Source: Psychrobacter urativorans (lineage in GTDB: Bacteria; Pseudomonadota; Gammaproteobacteria; Pseudomonadales; Moraxellaceae). From it: DNA of 64,000 bases. Positions 38,834 through 48,600 of this stretch are shown here, piece after piece (the first letter of the stretch is position 1; each line of letters starts with the position of its first letter). Below the pieces are notes generated by a model. That model did not search any database. It saw only the letters and a program-made list of their open reading frames with translations, and was not told where the DNA came from. The position numbers and the translations under genes were made by a program. Location: positions 1 to 64,000 of the forward strand of contig NZ_CAJHBT010000007.1 in NCBI RefSeq assembly GCF_904846675.1. The letters run 5' to 3'.

Positions 38834-39688
38834 TTACATACCACGAGCGCGGCGTACATCTTCGGCAGAGATATCATCACGGTCTACACGTTTGCCTTGA
38901 TTATCGACAACGTTACCATCACGGTCGATATCAAGCTCTTCACGTTGGATAGTCTCAGCGACAGTTTCAGTACGACGTTCGGTTGTTTTACCGACGCTCA
39001 CTTCTTCTGCGACATAAGTCTCTTTACCAACACGAGCACGTTCTGCTTCTAGTTCAACTTCAATAGTCTCGTTACCGTTAACATCAGCATCACCGATACG
39101 GCGGTCTGTTGGGCGGTCTACGTTAGTACGTTCGATATTAGCATGTTCTTCTTCAAGATCTACATCGACATTACGCTCTTCAGTAACGACATGCTTACCA
39201 ACTTTCACTAGACCTGCGACGATACGGTCTTTATTTACTGTTAGACGTTCTTCTAGTAGCTCCAGTGTGTTCGGTGCATCGTAGGCCGTATCTTTAATTT
39301 CCATACGCTCTTCAGTAGGAATAGTGTCTGCAACGAATGCTTTACGGTCTTTTTCGTGCTGTTCTTTGTAGCTGTATTGATAGTCATGGTCATACACTTC
39401 CATGGCATCAACTTGTGACTTAGTTAAGCTATCAAAGAATACGTCATCACCAACGATACGAGCGAGACCTGCTGGTACTAATACTTCTTTTGAGCTGAAC
39501 CAGCCGCCTGCATCAACGATTAAATAACGGATACGACCAGTAGTATCTTCTACCAATGCACCTTCGATTTTACCGATTTTATCTTCGTCAACACCATAAG
39601 CAGTTTTGCCAGTAGGGTCATAATAGTCATCACCGATTAAGTCGCGGTGAGTTGCTTGAATGTCTTGTAAACGGATTAGTTGGCTCAT
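38834..39688 (-). CDS. PRC-barrel and DUF2382 domain protein
   Basis: Residues about 5-100 form a PRC-barrel (GKIEGALVEDTTGRIRYLIVD, then SSKEVLVPAGLARI). From about 140 a DUF2382 domain starts with LELLEERLTVNKDRIVAGLV and ends near EELDIDRDG. The protein is rich in Glu/Asp/Arg and lacks signal or membrane segments, so it is cytoplasmic. Such proteins are often abundant under stress (family-level knowledge). AAGGAAG precedes the ATG. Upstream lies a 570-bp region with its promoter. Confidence 0.85.
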   Translation of the reverse strand: MSQLIRLQDIQATHRDLIGDDYYDPTGKTAYGVDEDKIGKIEGALVEDTTGRIRYLIVDAGGWFSSKEVLVPAGLARIVGDDVFFDSLTKSQVDAMEVYDHDYQYSYKEQHEKDRKAFVADTIPTEERMEIKDTAYDAPNTLELLEERLTVNKDRIVAGLVKVGKHVVTEERNVDVDLEEEHANIERTNVDRPTDRRIGDADVNGNETIEVELEAERARVGKETYVAEEVSVGKTTERRTETVAETIQREELDIDRDGNVVDNQGKRVDRDDISAEDVRRARGM

Positions 39689-40260
39689 TATCGTCTTCCT
39701 TTTATATGAGTAAATGGTTATTAAATAAATAATAATTAATGGTTAAAAGTGATACTCAAAATAACAGCGTTAAACAGTAACGCTAGTTATACATCTGTCG
39801 TTAAGTCATAATTGTTATTAATACTGTTAATGGCATTAGTAACGGCTATAGTGATCTGATTTTTCTAATTGCTTTTACTATTGCGACTAAGAAAATATAA
39901 TCCGTCATATAAACAATAAATTATAATTAATCGCCGCTGACTCAACTTGTAATTATCGTAACACCCCATTTTTAAATGAGATATATGAGCAAGGTAGCAA
40001 AGTGTGCTTCGGACGTAATTGCGTGTAATAGGCTGTAAGTGCTATAACATGCGACTGGTAAAAGTTAACGCTTTTTTACAGTAGGGGTCATATTTTGCCT
40101 GTTTAGATGTTTTGGACACAAAAAAACCGCATGGCGTGTGACCGATGCGGTAGTAGATACAATAAATTGCGGCTAAGTGATGGCAGATTAGTATCAACTT
40201 ATACTCGACTAGCTCTCAGTATAAGTTAGAACTATAAGCTAGAAATCACCAGGTTGAGCG
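39689..40260. other. Intergenic region upstream of the PRC-barrel gene
   Basis: This 572-bp AT-rich stretch holds the minus-strand promoter of the PRC-barrel gene and, at 40127-40150, the thiolase terminator. No reading frame or RNA gene was recognised. Confidence 0.45.
40127..40150 (-). terminator. Terminator after the thiolase gene
   Basis: Minus-strand CCGCAT/ATGCGG stem followed by seven T residues. Confidence 0.8.
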
Positions 40261-41442
40261 TTACGGCAGTTCAATAGCGATAGCAACGGCTTCGCCGCCA
40301 CCGATACATAAGGTTGCGATGCCTTTTTTACCACCGGTACGCTGTAAGGAATTAATTAGGGTAACGACAATGCGTGCGCCGGAACAGCCGACGGGATGAC
40401 CAAGCGCACAAGCGCCGCCTTCGATGTTGACCTTAGCATGGTCGATATCGAGCTCATCCATCGCTGCCATTGTGACCATGGCAAACGCTTCATTAATCTC
40501 CCACAAGTCCACATCCGCTACTGACCAGCCGGCGTTAGCAAGTACGTTCTCAATCGCACCAATCGGGGCAATCGTAAACTCACTGGGATGCCGTGATTTG
40601 GAAGCGGTAGCGATAATCCGCGCTTGGTAGTCTAGACCTTCAGACTTGGCTTGGGACTCTTTCATCACAACGACTGCCGCTGCGCCATCTGAGATTGAGC
40701 TGGCATTGGCCGCAGTAATGGTGCCGTCTTTAGCAAAGGCTGGGCGTAAGGTTGGGATACGCTCGGCATTAGCAAGTGCCGGTTCTTCGTCCGTCTCGAC
40801 GGTTTTTTCGCCTTTACGAGTCTCAAAAGTTACTGGTGTGATTTCATTTTCGAAATGACCATCTTTTATAGCGGTTAGGGCGCGGTTAAGCGATTCAATA
40901 GCAAATTCATCCATCTGCTCACGGGTATAGCCTTTTTCATCGGCCGTCTCTTGGGCAAACTGTCCCATTAGCTTACCAGTTTCGGCATCTTCGAGACCGT
41001 CTAGAAACATATGGTCTTTGACTTCTTTATGGCCCATACGGTAGCCACTACGCGCACCTGGCATAATGTAGGGCGCATTGGTCATAGATTCCATACCGCC
41101 TGCTACTGCCACATTGAAGCTGCCTGCTTTAATACCATCATGGGCTTGCATTATGGCTTTTAGACCAGAGCCACACAGCTTATTAATAGTCACTGCCCCA
41201 GTAGCATCTGGCAGACCTGCTTCGCGCATGGCTTGACGAGCTGGGCCTTGACCGAGTCCAGCAGTTAGGACACAGCCCATGATGACTTCATCAATGCTAT
41301 CCGCACTAACACCGGCGCGGGCCACCGCTGCTTTGATAGCCGCTGCGCCTAAGTTGGTGGCGCTCACATCTTTTAATGCGCCCTGAAAGCCACCCATGGG
41401 CGTACGCGCACCATTAACAATTACAATCGCATCATTCGACAT
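40261..41442 (-). CDS. Acetyl-CoA C-acetyltransferase (thiolase)
   Basis: Condenses or cleaves acetoacetyl-CoA. Catalytic residues match biosynthetic thiolases: nucleophile C90 (INKLCGSGLKA), H349 (ALGHPVGCSGAR) and C379 (LCIGGGEAVA), almost the same numbering as Zoogloea thiolase. The 393-aa length is standard. AAGGAGA lies 6 nt before the start. It is monocistronic. Whether it serves ketone-body use, PHA or the mevalonate-like route cannot be told here; atoB or phaA would both fit. Confidence 0.93.
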   Translation of the reverse strand: MSNDAIVIVNGARTPMGGFQGALKDVSATNLGAAAIKAAVARAGVSADSIDEVIMGCVLTAGLGQGPARQAMREAGLPDATGAVTINKLCGSGLKAIMQAHDGIKAGSFNVAVAGGMESMTNAPYIMPGARSGYRMGHKEVKDHMFLDGLEDAETGKLMGQFAQETADEKGYTREQMDEFAIESLNRALTAIKDGHFENEITPVTFETRKGEKTVETDEEPALANAERIPTLRPAFAKDGTITAANASSISDGAAAVVVMKESQAKSEGLDYQARIIATASKSRHPSEFTIAPIGAIENVLANAGWSVADVDLWEINEAFAMVTMAAMDELDIDHAKVNIEGGACALGHPVGCSGARIVVTLINSLQRTGGKKGIATLCIGGGEAVAIAIELP

Positions 41443-41620
41443 CGTGATTCTCCTTATTCTGCATATTTTGATTTAAAATTAGCATCTTGATGTTCAAGTT
41501 GTCAGGCTAAGGCAATAACCTGTTATACCAAGTTTTCATGAAAGATAGCTACTATTATAATGCACACCAGTTAGTCAATAAGCAAGTTATCAAAAAAGAA
41601 GCGTGTCGATATATCGACTG

Positions 41621-42949
41621 CTATGCCAGCTCATCTAAGCGAATACGGACTACTCTGTCAGTAATGGAATCAAGCTTTTCAATTTTCTCAATCGCTAAAT
41701 TCATCTGGTTTTCGACCACTGGCAGGGTCAAGATTATAATAGGTACTTGCCCGACTTTATGCGCAGGCTTTTGTAGAATCGCATCAATATTAATGCCAGC
41801 CTCACTTAGGATACGGGTTATATCGGCTAATACGCCTGGATTGTCAAAAGCATGTACCCGTAGATAATAACCGGTAATCATTTGCTCGGCGCGTAATATC
41901 GGCGTGTCAGATAACTGCTCAGGCATAAAAGATAAGTGTGGCACATGATGGCCATGCTGACTAGAATTATCTGTACCTATTACGCGTACTAAATCCATGA
42001 CATCGGCCATCACGGCAGAAGCAGTCGCACCGGCACCAGCACCATCACCGTAATATAAGGTTTGTCCAAGCGGATGCGAGTCAACCAACACCGCGTTTTT
42101 GACACCATTCACATTGGCTAATAACGTATCTTGCGGAATTAAGGTTGGATGTACGCGCAGCTCAATACCCTCTTCATCTTTTTCACTGGTACGACGAACG
42201 GCAAAGCCTACATGCTTGATGCGGTAGCCCAGCTCTTCGGCATAATTGACATCTTGTAAAGTAATATCAGTGATACCTTCACAATATACCTTGTCAAACT
42301 GTAGCGGAATACCAAAGGCGATAGAGGCAAGTAACGCCAGCTTATGCGCAGCATCAATACCTTCTACATCAAAGGTGGGGTCAGCTTCAGCGTAGCCCAA
42401 GTCTTGCGCCTCTTTTAGCACATCCGCAAATGGACGACCGGTATCTCGCATCTCAGACATGATAAAGTTGCCCGTACCATTAATGATACCCGCCAGCCAA
42501 TCTACTTTATTGGCGGCAAGCGCTTCACGCATGACTTTAATAATCGGAATACCGCCAGCTACTGCCGCTTCATAGGCCACGTGCACGTTATTGGCTTCAG
42601 CTAGTGCAAAAATTTCATTGCCATGCTCAGCCAGTAGCGCTTTATTGGCGGTCACAACATGCTTGCCGTGTTTGATGGCGTGCATGATGAGGTCTTTGGC
42701 AAGGGTAGTACCGCCAATAACCTCGATGACGATATCGACATTATCACTGGCAGCAGTGGCCATTAGATCGCTATTTTGGACAATACTGGGGTCGATATCA
42801 TCACGATGACGGCGGGTACCGACTTCGGTAATAATGATATCGCGTCCACTGCGACGTTTAAGCTCGTCTGAATTATCATTGATTAGATTGACCACGCCAG
42901 TACCGACAGTACCTAGGCCAAGTATCGCTAGTTTGATGGATTTACTCAC
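41621..42949 (-). CDS. hom: Homoserine dehydrogenase
   Basis: Converts aspartate semialdehyde to homoserine for threonine and methionine. The NAD(P)-binding loop is GLGTVGTG (11-18). Family motifs GTGNFIMSEM and EADPTFDVEGIDAAHKLALL are present, and a C-terminal ACT domain (about 355-435, starting YYLRVHAFDNPGVLADI) should give threonine feedback. Translation starts with GTG at 42949 with GAGGAT just upstream. The gene is preceded by a 337-bp gap. Confidence 0.95.
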   Translation of the reverse strand: MSKSIKLAILGLGTVGTGVVNLINDNSDELKRRSGRDIIITEVGTRRHRDDIDPSIVQNSDLMATAASDNVDIVIEVIGGTTLAKDLIMHAIKHGKHVVTANKALLAEHGNEIFALAEANNVHVAYEAAVAGGIPIIKVMREALAANKVDWLAGIINGTGNFIMSEMRDTGRPFADVLKEAQDLGYAEADPTFDVEGIDAAHKLALLASIAFGIPLQFDKVYCEGITDITLQDVNYAEELGYRIKHVGFAVRRTSEKDEEGIELRVHPTLIPQDTLLANVNGVKNAVLVDSHPLGQTLYYGDGAGAGATASAVMADVMDLVRVIGTDNSSQHGHHVPHLSFMPEQLSDTPILRAEQMITGYYLRVHAFDNPGVLADITRILSEAGINIDAILQKPAHKVGQVPIIILTLPVVENQMNLAIEKIEKLDSITDRVVRIRLDELA

Positions 42950-43286
42950 AGTATCCTCAAGAGGTTAAATAGATGAATGGGAAAGGGGGTGTCTATAGGC
43001 GGCTATTATCTTAACTTATAATAGCGAATTAACAGCGGGCTGCTTAATATATATTGCAGCCGACTTGATGTTATTGATGAACTTATGATGTTTATGAATC
43101 TATGTTTTTATGAGCTGATAGTATGAATATAGATGTCTTATTTATAGTATGGTCTTACTTATAAGGTCATTATTCTTATACAGCTCTCATGCTTACAAAG
43201 CTGTTAGCCTTTATCCTATCATATCGACAAGCATTAGCGGCGTCTACGTCATGCTATAGCCGCTAATGCTTATGACTTAACGATGA
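42950..43286. other. Gap between hom and the DsbC-like gene
   Basis: AT-rich and gene-free. AAGCATTAGCGGC (43229-43241) and GCCGCTAATGCTT (43259-43271) make a strong hairpin just after the DsbC-like stop, probably its terminator although the T-run is poor. Confidence 0.5.
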
Positions 43287-44144
43287 TTATTGCGCTGCGG
43301 CCACGGCTTGTGCCAATTGCGCCGCCGGCAGATAACCGCCAACTTGTTGGCCGGACTCAGTAAAGATGGCTGGCGTTCCGCGCACGCCAAGTCTGGCACC
43401 CAATGCCATTTGCGCTCGTACTGGACTATTACAATTAGCAGCGGTCACATTTGCGCCTGATTTTGCTTGGTTCATCGCGGTAACTCGGTCTTTACTACAC
43501 CAAATCGCTTCCATTTTTGGCACACTTTGTTCACTACGAGGCCATGCCAAATAACGCACCTCAATCCCTAGGGCATTGATCTCGTCCATTTCTTCATGCA
43601 GCTTAGTGCAATAAGGGCAGTCAGCATCGGTAAACGAGTAAACGACAGATTTGGTTTGTCCCTTTGCTGGATAAATAATCATGTCCTTTTTATCGACTGC
43701 TTTTAGCGCTTCTTGCGCGGTACGAGCTACCAGTGCACCACTGATATCAACTGGCTCACCCTGTCCAACGGCAATAATTTGCCCCTGAATAATATGCTTG
43801 CCTGCTTTATCAGTAAAAAACGCGGGCAATCCTTCAGCCGTCACCCAATAAATACCATCCATATCAGTGGACACAGCGGAAATAATATTTTCTTCAATAC
43901 CCGACGCTTGTAGATTGTCTTGTAGCGCTTTGACCACGGTCGCATCACTATTAGCATCTGCCGTAGTGCTGGTTTTGGCTTGTGCGCTATTAACGATAGC
44001 GGTATTGCTGGTCGCATCAGCAGCATTATTCGAGCATCCAGCCGCCACAATGATTAATAACGCACTTATTAAGCCGCGAGATAGAGTGTTGTGAGAGAAG
44101 CGTTGACCCGTAACGGTAGCGGTAGAAAAAGGGAGAAAGGACAT
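43287..44144 (-). CDS. dsbC: DsbC-like disulfide isomerase lipoprotein
   Basis: Thioredoxin-fold protein of the DsbC/DsbG family, which repairs wrong disulfides in the periplasm using electrons from DsbD. The active site is C176-P-Y-C179 (SFTDADCPYCTKLHEEM), with the cis-Pro loop in GVRGTPAIF. An N-terminal dimerisation domain covers about residues 65-140. The signal ends in a lipobox VAAGC (C37), so it is predicted to be a lipoprotein, unlike soluble E. coli DsbC. CPYC is the DsbG-type motif, so dsbG-like function is possible. TAGGAAA precedes the start. Confidence 0.87.
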   Translation of the reverse strand: MSFLPFSTATVTGQRFSHNTLSRGLISALLIIVAAGCSNNAADATSNTAIVNSAQAKTSTTADANSDATVVKALQDNLQASGIEENIISAVSTDMDGIYWVTAEGLPAFFTDKAGKHIIQGQIIAVGQGEPVDISGALVARTAQEALKAVDKKDMIIYPAKGQTKSVVYSFTDADCPYCTKLHEEMDEINALGIEVRYLAWPRSEQSVPKMEAIWCSKDRVTAMNQAKSGANVTAANCNSPVRAQMALGARLGVRGTPAIFTESGQQVGGYLPAAQLAQAVAAAQ

Positions 44145-44555
44145 ATAACGTTTCCTATAGGCAGGCGCGCCTAATCGTGTGTTGATGATAAAGATTTAAT
44201 ATAAAGCTTAAAGTGACTGTTGATAAGACCAAGGCATGCGATGGAAATAAGCTGCAATCATCACCTGATAAAGGTAATGGGTTTTAAAAAGCTCAAAAGC
44301 GCCCTATCTTAGCATAATTTTGTAAATAACCGCCAAAAGCTAGCAGCTAGCTATTTTAAATAAAGGTCTGGTAACGAGGGCTAAGTCATTAAAAACAAGA
44401 TACATTTATGCCATGTCATATCATAGGCTGACTAGGTAGGCTACTGCTAATAACAGCATCATTATTACTGCTGTTTGTTTAACCATTTAATAAGTAGATT
44501 TTTATAATCCATTTTGTATATATTTATTTAAGCGAATTTAATCTAAGGAGCGCGT
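44145..44555. other. Divergent intergenic region
   Basis: 411 bp between the DsbC-like gene (minus) and the DUF808 gene (plus). AT-rich and without a visible gene; it must contain both promoters. Confidence 0.4.
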
Positions 44556-45479
44556 ATGGCAGGTGCCAGTTTATTAACGTTACTCGATGATATCAGCGTG
44601 ATATTAGATGACGTTTCTGTCATGACGAAAGTGGCCGCAAAAAAAACAGCTGGCGTATTGGGTGATGATTTAGCCCTTAACGCCGAGCAAGTTACAGGCG
44701 TTAAGGCAGATCGTGAGCTACCAGTGGTTTGGGCGGTAGCAAAAGGCTCATTCGTTAATAAGCTTATTCTAGTACCGGCAGCGCTGCTCATTAGTACTAT
44801 TTATCCGCCCTTGGTCACTCTTTTATTAATGTGTGGCGGTTTATTTTTAGCCTATGAAGGGGCCGAAAAAGTCATTCATAAGTTTTGGCCGCAGCTGTTA
44901 CCACATGATGAGGAACAAAATGCCCGCCGAGAAGCCAACGCTGATGAGAACGTCGATTTGGTCGCTTTTGAAAAAGAAAAAATCAAAGGGGCCGTGCGTA
45001 CAGACTTTATTCTCTCAGCAGAAATTATCGTCATTGCGTTGGGGTCAGCAGCGGGGGCAACACTACTAGAAAAAAGCTTAGTGCTGGCTATTATTGCGGT
45101 TGCTATTACGGTTGGTGTCTATGGTCTGGTCGCTGCTATTGTTAGAATGGATGACTTAGGTCTCTATTTGATGAAGAAACCAGGCAATAACAAACAAAAA
45201 ATAGGTTCGTTCTTGTTAGCGGCCGCGCCTAAATTGATGAAGTTTTTGTCTATCGCTGGCACAATAGCCATGTTCTTAGTTGGCGGTGGTATTTTGGTAC
45301 ATGGTATAGATTTCCTGCATCATGAAGTTGAGGACTTGGCGCATTTGACTGGTGTATTCGAGAGTTTAACAACCATGCTACTAAATGGCTTGGGCGGTTT
45401 AATTATCGGCGTAATTTTGGTCGCTATTATTACGGTCATCGGTAAATTACGCGGCAATAATGGCTCTACAGCTCATTGA
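44556..45479 (+). CDS. DUF808 (YedI-type) inner-membrane protein
   Basis: The N-terminus MAGASLLTLLDDISVILDDV and KKTAGVLGDDLALNAEQVTG are diagnostic for the DUF808/YedI family. Hydrophobic helices occur near residues 65-105, 150-200, 225-250 and 275-300, so it is multi-pass. The function of the family is unknown. AAGGAG is the ribosome site, and a strong terminator follows. Confidence 0.88.
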   Translation: MAGASLLTLLDDISVILDDVSVMTKVAAKKTAGVLGDDLALNAEQVTGVKADRELPVVWAVAKGSFVNKLILVPAALLISTIYPPLVTLLLMCGGLFLAYEGAEKVIHKFWPQLLPHDEEQNARREANADENVDLVAFEKEKIKGAVRTDFILSAEIIVIALGSAAGATLLEKSLVLAIIAVAITVGVYGLVAAIVRMDDLGLYLMKKPGNNKQKIGSFLLAAAPKLMKFLSIAGTIAMFLVGGGILVHGIDFLHHEVEDLAHLTGVFESLTTMLLNGLGGLIIGVILVAIITVIGKLRGNNGSTAH

Positions 45480-45530
45480 TTGGATTATTAATATAAGCTC
45501 CGTTAAAAAAACAGTATTTATTAAGCATAA

Positions 45531-45566
45531 AAAAGCCCCAAAGTTGCTAACAACCTTGGGGCTTTT
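45531..45566. terminator. Bidirectional terminator
   Basis: AAAAGCCCCAAAGTTG and CAACCTTGGGGCTTTT form a stem between the convergent DUF808 gene and rne. Confidence 0.9.
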
Positions 45567-45649
45567 ACTATCTAAAAACTTGAGTGTTAATATCATTTTT
45601 AGTGTTAACACTCAGCTTCAAAACTAGTACTCAACTTCAGCATTAAAGC

Positions 45650-48600
45650 TTAACTCTCATTATCAGAGTCATCTGTTTCTACATTTTCAGCTTGCGTTGG
45701 TTTTTTGAGCTCAGTTTTTGGTTTACGACTGCGCGATTTAGGAACCTTTGGGGTGGTTAAATTAAAGGTACCGGTTTGTTGCAGCAACTGCTCAGCAACA
45801 CTCTCAATCATATTTTTATAACTGGCAATGGTGGTTTTTGATTTACCGGCTTGGCTGTTATCTTTGATAGATTCTGCATTTACCGTCTCGCTGTCCATTG
45901 CTTCTGCTTCATCAAGCTCGGCATCGCTTAGCTCACTGCTATCAAGCTGTATGTTATCTAGATAAACTTGATCCGCTTGTAGCAATTGCTCGCTTTCAGC
46001 GCTGATCTCGTCTGCTTGCCTCTCTCCAGTCAACTCGTTGGCTTCAACGTCATGAGCGTCAACTTTATGGCTTTCAGCTTGACTGTCAGTAGCTACGGTT
46101 TCAGATTGAGTTACATCAGTATTAACAAGGTCGCTATTAACAATGTCACTCACTTCTTCAGCGTTAGCGCTTCCATAACGAGAATCAGACTCAGCGTCTG
46201 GGCTTGGCGCGGTAGTAGATTCGCTGATCGCAGTTGCCTCTAGCGCCGCTGGCGCTTGATAGTCAGGATGCTGTCCGCGTGGGTCATTGCTGGCACGTTT
46301 GCCAATGGCGCGTGGTTCGACCGCTGTTTTACCTTGCGTGGCTGCAAACTGACTGACCGCTTGGGTCATTGCCTTAAAGCGGGTTAGATAATCTGCCGCT
46401 AACGGTTGATAGCCATAGTTGCTAAAGTCAAAGCTGCTATCACTAGCATTGCTTCCTTTAACCTCGCTAGCTTCAATTATATTGCTATCGTCATTAACAT
46501 CATTTTCAACATCAGCAGATTGCGCTTGCTGAGTGTGGACAGCGATGGCGTCAATAAAGCTGCGAATCACGCCATTATCTGCTAAACGGCTTTGCGCATC
46601 AGCAAGGGTAGCGTGAATGAATTCGCCAACCGTACCACGAATAGCGGGAGCATTTGCAACAGTTTGTTGAATGACGAGCTCAGTGATTGCTACCGCTGGT
46701 GTCACTTGTGGTTGTGACTGCTGATCACGAACAACGCGTGGGTCATTACTGGCCTGACCGAACTTATTGGCAGTCACATAACGCTTAGCAAACAACGCCT
46801 CGCGGGTAAGCTCTAGCACGGTATTGCCATCTCTAGCACTACTTTCTTCGACGTTAACATTTTCGACGTTAGCGCTTTCGGTGCTATTGCTTTCAGTACG
46901 AGTCGCTTTAATTTCAGCAGTCACTGTAGCAGCGTCAATACCAGCTTTTTGATTCTCGGTATTATCTGTCGACTCGCTAGCTGTGACATTTTTGGCGGCT
47001 ATTGGCTCTCGAATGCCCGAGTCGGTCGCAGATGATTGCTGATTATCTACAATTAATTTACTAACTGTAGCTGAACTGACGTTTTGGCTGACAGTTTTTT
47101 TTTCAGTTTGGCTATCAGTATCGCTGTTGTTCGCGCTACCGACTTCAAAAGCGTTAGAAGACGACACTTCATCCTCAGCAGAATTAACAGTAGTATCAAT
47201 AGCAGTGCTATCAGCCGACGTCTGATTTATAGATTGAGGCGTCGTCTCTGCTGCTGGTTTGTTTTCACTCTGCTGGGCTGAGTGCTGCTCTCCACTTTTC
47301 TTCGTGGCGTCATCTGTAGCTAGGTTACGCTGAGTGATTTGTTCATCAGCTGGCTTAGCTACTGTTTTTTCAGATTTACTGTCATCTAAAGACAGATGAA
47401 CCACTTCGGGTACTTTGAGCTTGGCGTGTGCTTCGTTGACATGTAACGTCACCTCGTTAGGGTCTTGCTGGCGACGAGCGTTAGCTTGGTCTTTATCGTT
47501 ACTAGCAGCTGTTTGACTTGCATCGGCTTGCGCCTGTTGTTGCTTTGCACTACTGTCCGCCGTCAAGGTATCATTGCGTTCAAGCTTACCGCGTGAGCTA
47601 CGTTGGCTGTGTGGCTTACGTTTGCTACGTGTTTGCTCATCGGCTTGGTTAGTAGTAGCAGCAGCTTGAGTGTCGCTCTGAGAAGCGTCGTTACGCTCGC
47701 TGTTGTTAGGGCTACTGTCCTGACGATTATCTTGACGATTGTTACGGTTGCGATCGTTGTTACTACGTCTGTTATCGCTATCGCGCTTATCTTGGTTATC
47801 AGACGACTTGTCATCATTGCTATCATCATTAACTGTCTCATCGCGCTGATCTTTTCTCTGATGCGGCTTTGCTGATCTTGATTTGCGCGTCTTGCGTCTT
47901 CTTCTATCGTCGGCATTGTTATCGTCAGTAGTATTGCTATCGACACTGTTGCTACCAGCAGTATTGTTATTAGTATTATTATGACGACGGTTTTGCTGAC
48001 GATTGGTATTACTATCTGATTGTTGGCTGTCCTCTTTCTGTACAGCTGCTGGCTGGCTGGTTTGCGGTGCTGCTGACGTTTGCGCGCCAGTGACAGCAGT
48101 ATTATCCAAGACACTATTATCAACTTGACCAAATGAGCCTAAGCTTTGTGCGCCCGTATTTACTAAAGCCTCAATCGCTTCAGCGGCATCATGGCTGCTA
48201 AAGCCTGCTGTGGTTTGTGCTTGTGGAGCTTGAGTAAAAAGATTGGACAACCAAGCAACCGCTTGCGGCTGGGCGGCAGCAGGAGATTGCGCTACTACTG
48301 GAGAAGAGGCAGACTGTACATTTTGGGCATTGTTGTTTTGGGCACCACTATTTTCATTAGTGCTGTTTTGATTAGTCGCGCTTTGAGCCGGATTATTTTG
48401 AGTAGCGTCATTCTGTACTGCTCGAGTCGATGACGTCGGCTCATTACCATTTTTATTAGGATTGTTCTGATTATGGCTATTTTGATTGCGGTGCTCATTA
48501 CTATGGCTGACGCTGTTGTTATTTTGGTTAGCGTTTTGCTGGTTTGGTTGATTAGCACTTTGCGTGCTGCTACTACTATTGGCACTATCAGGCGCTTTAC

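Noticed and set aside
41538..41867. 109-aa plus-strand frame overlapping hom
   Set aside because: Mostly opposite the conserved ACT domain of hom and without a ribosome site.
47563..48132. 189-aa frame inside rne
   Set aside because: Out-of-frame shadow of the low-complexity RNase E tail.
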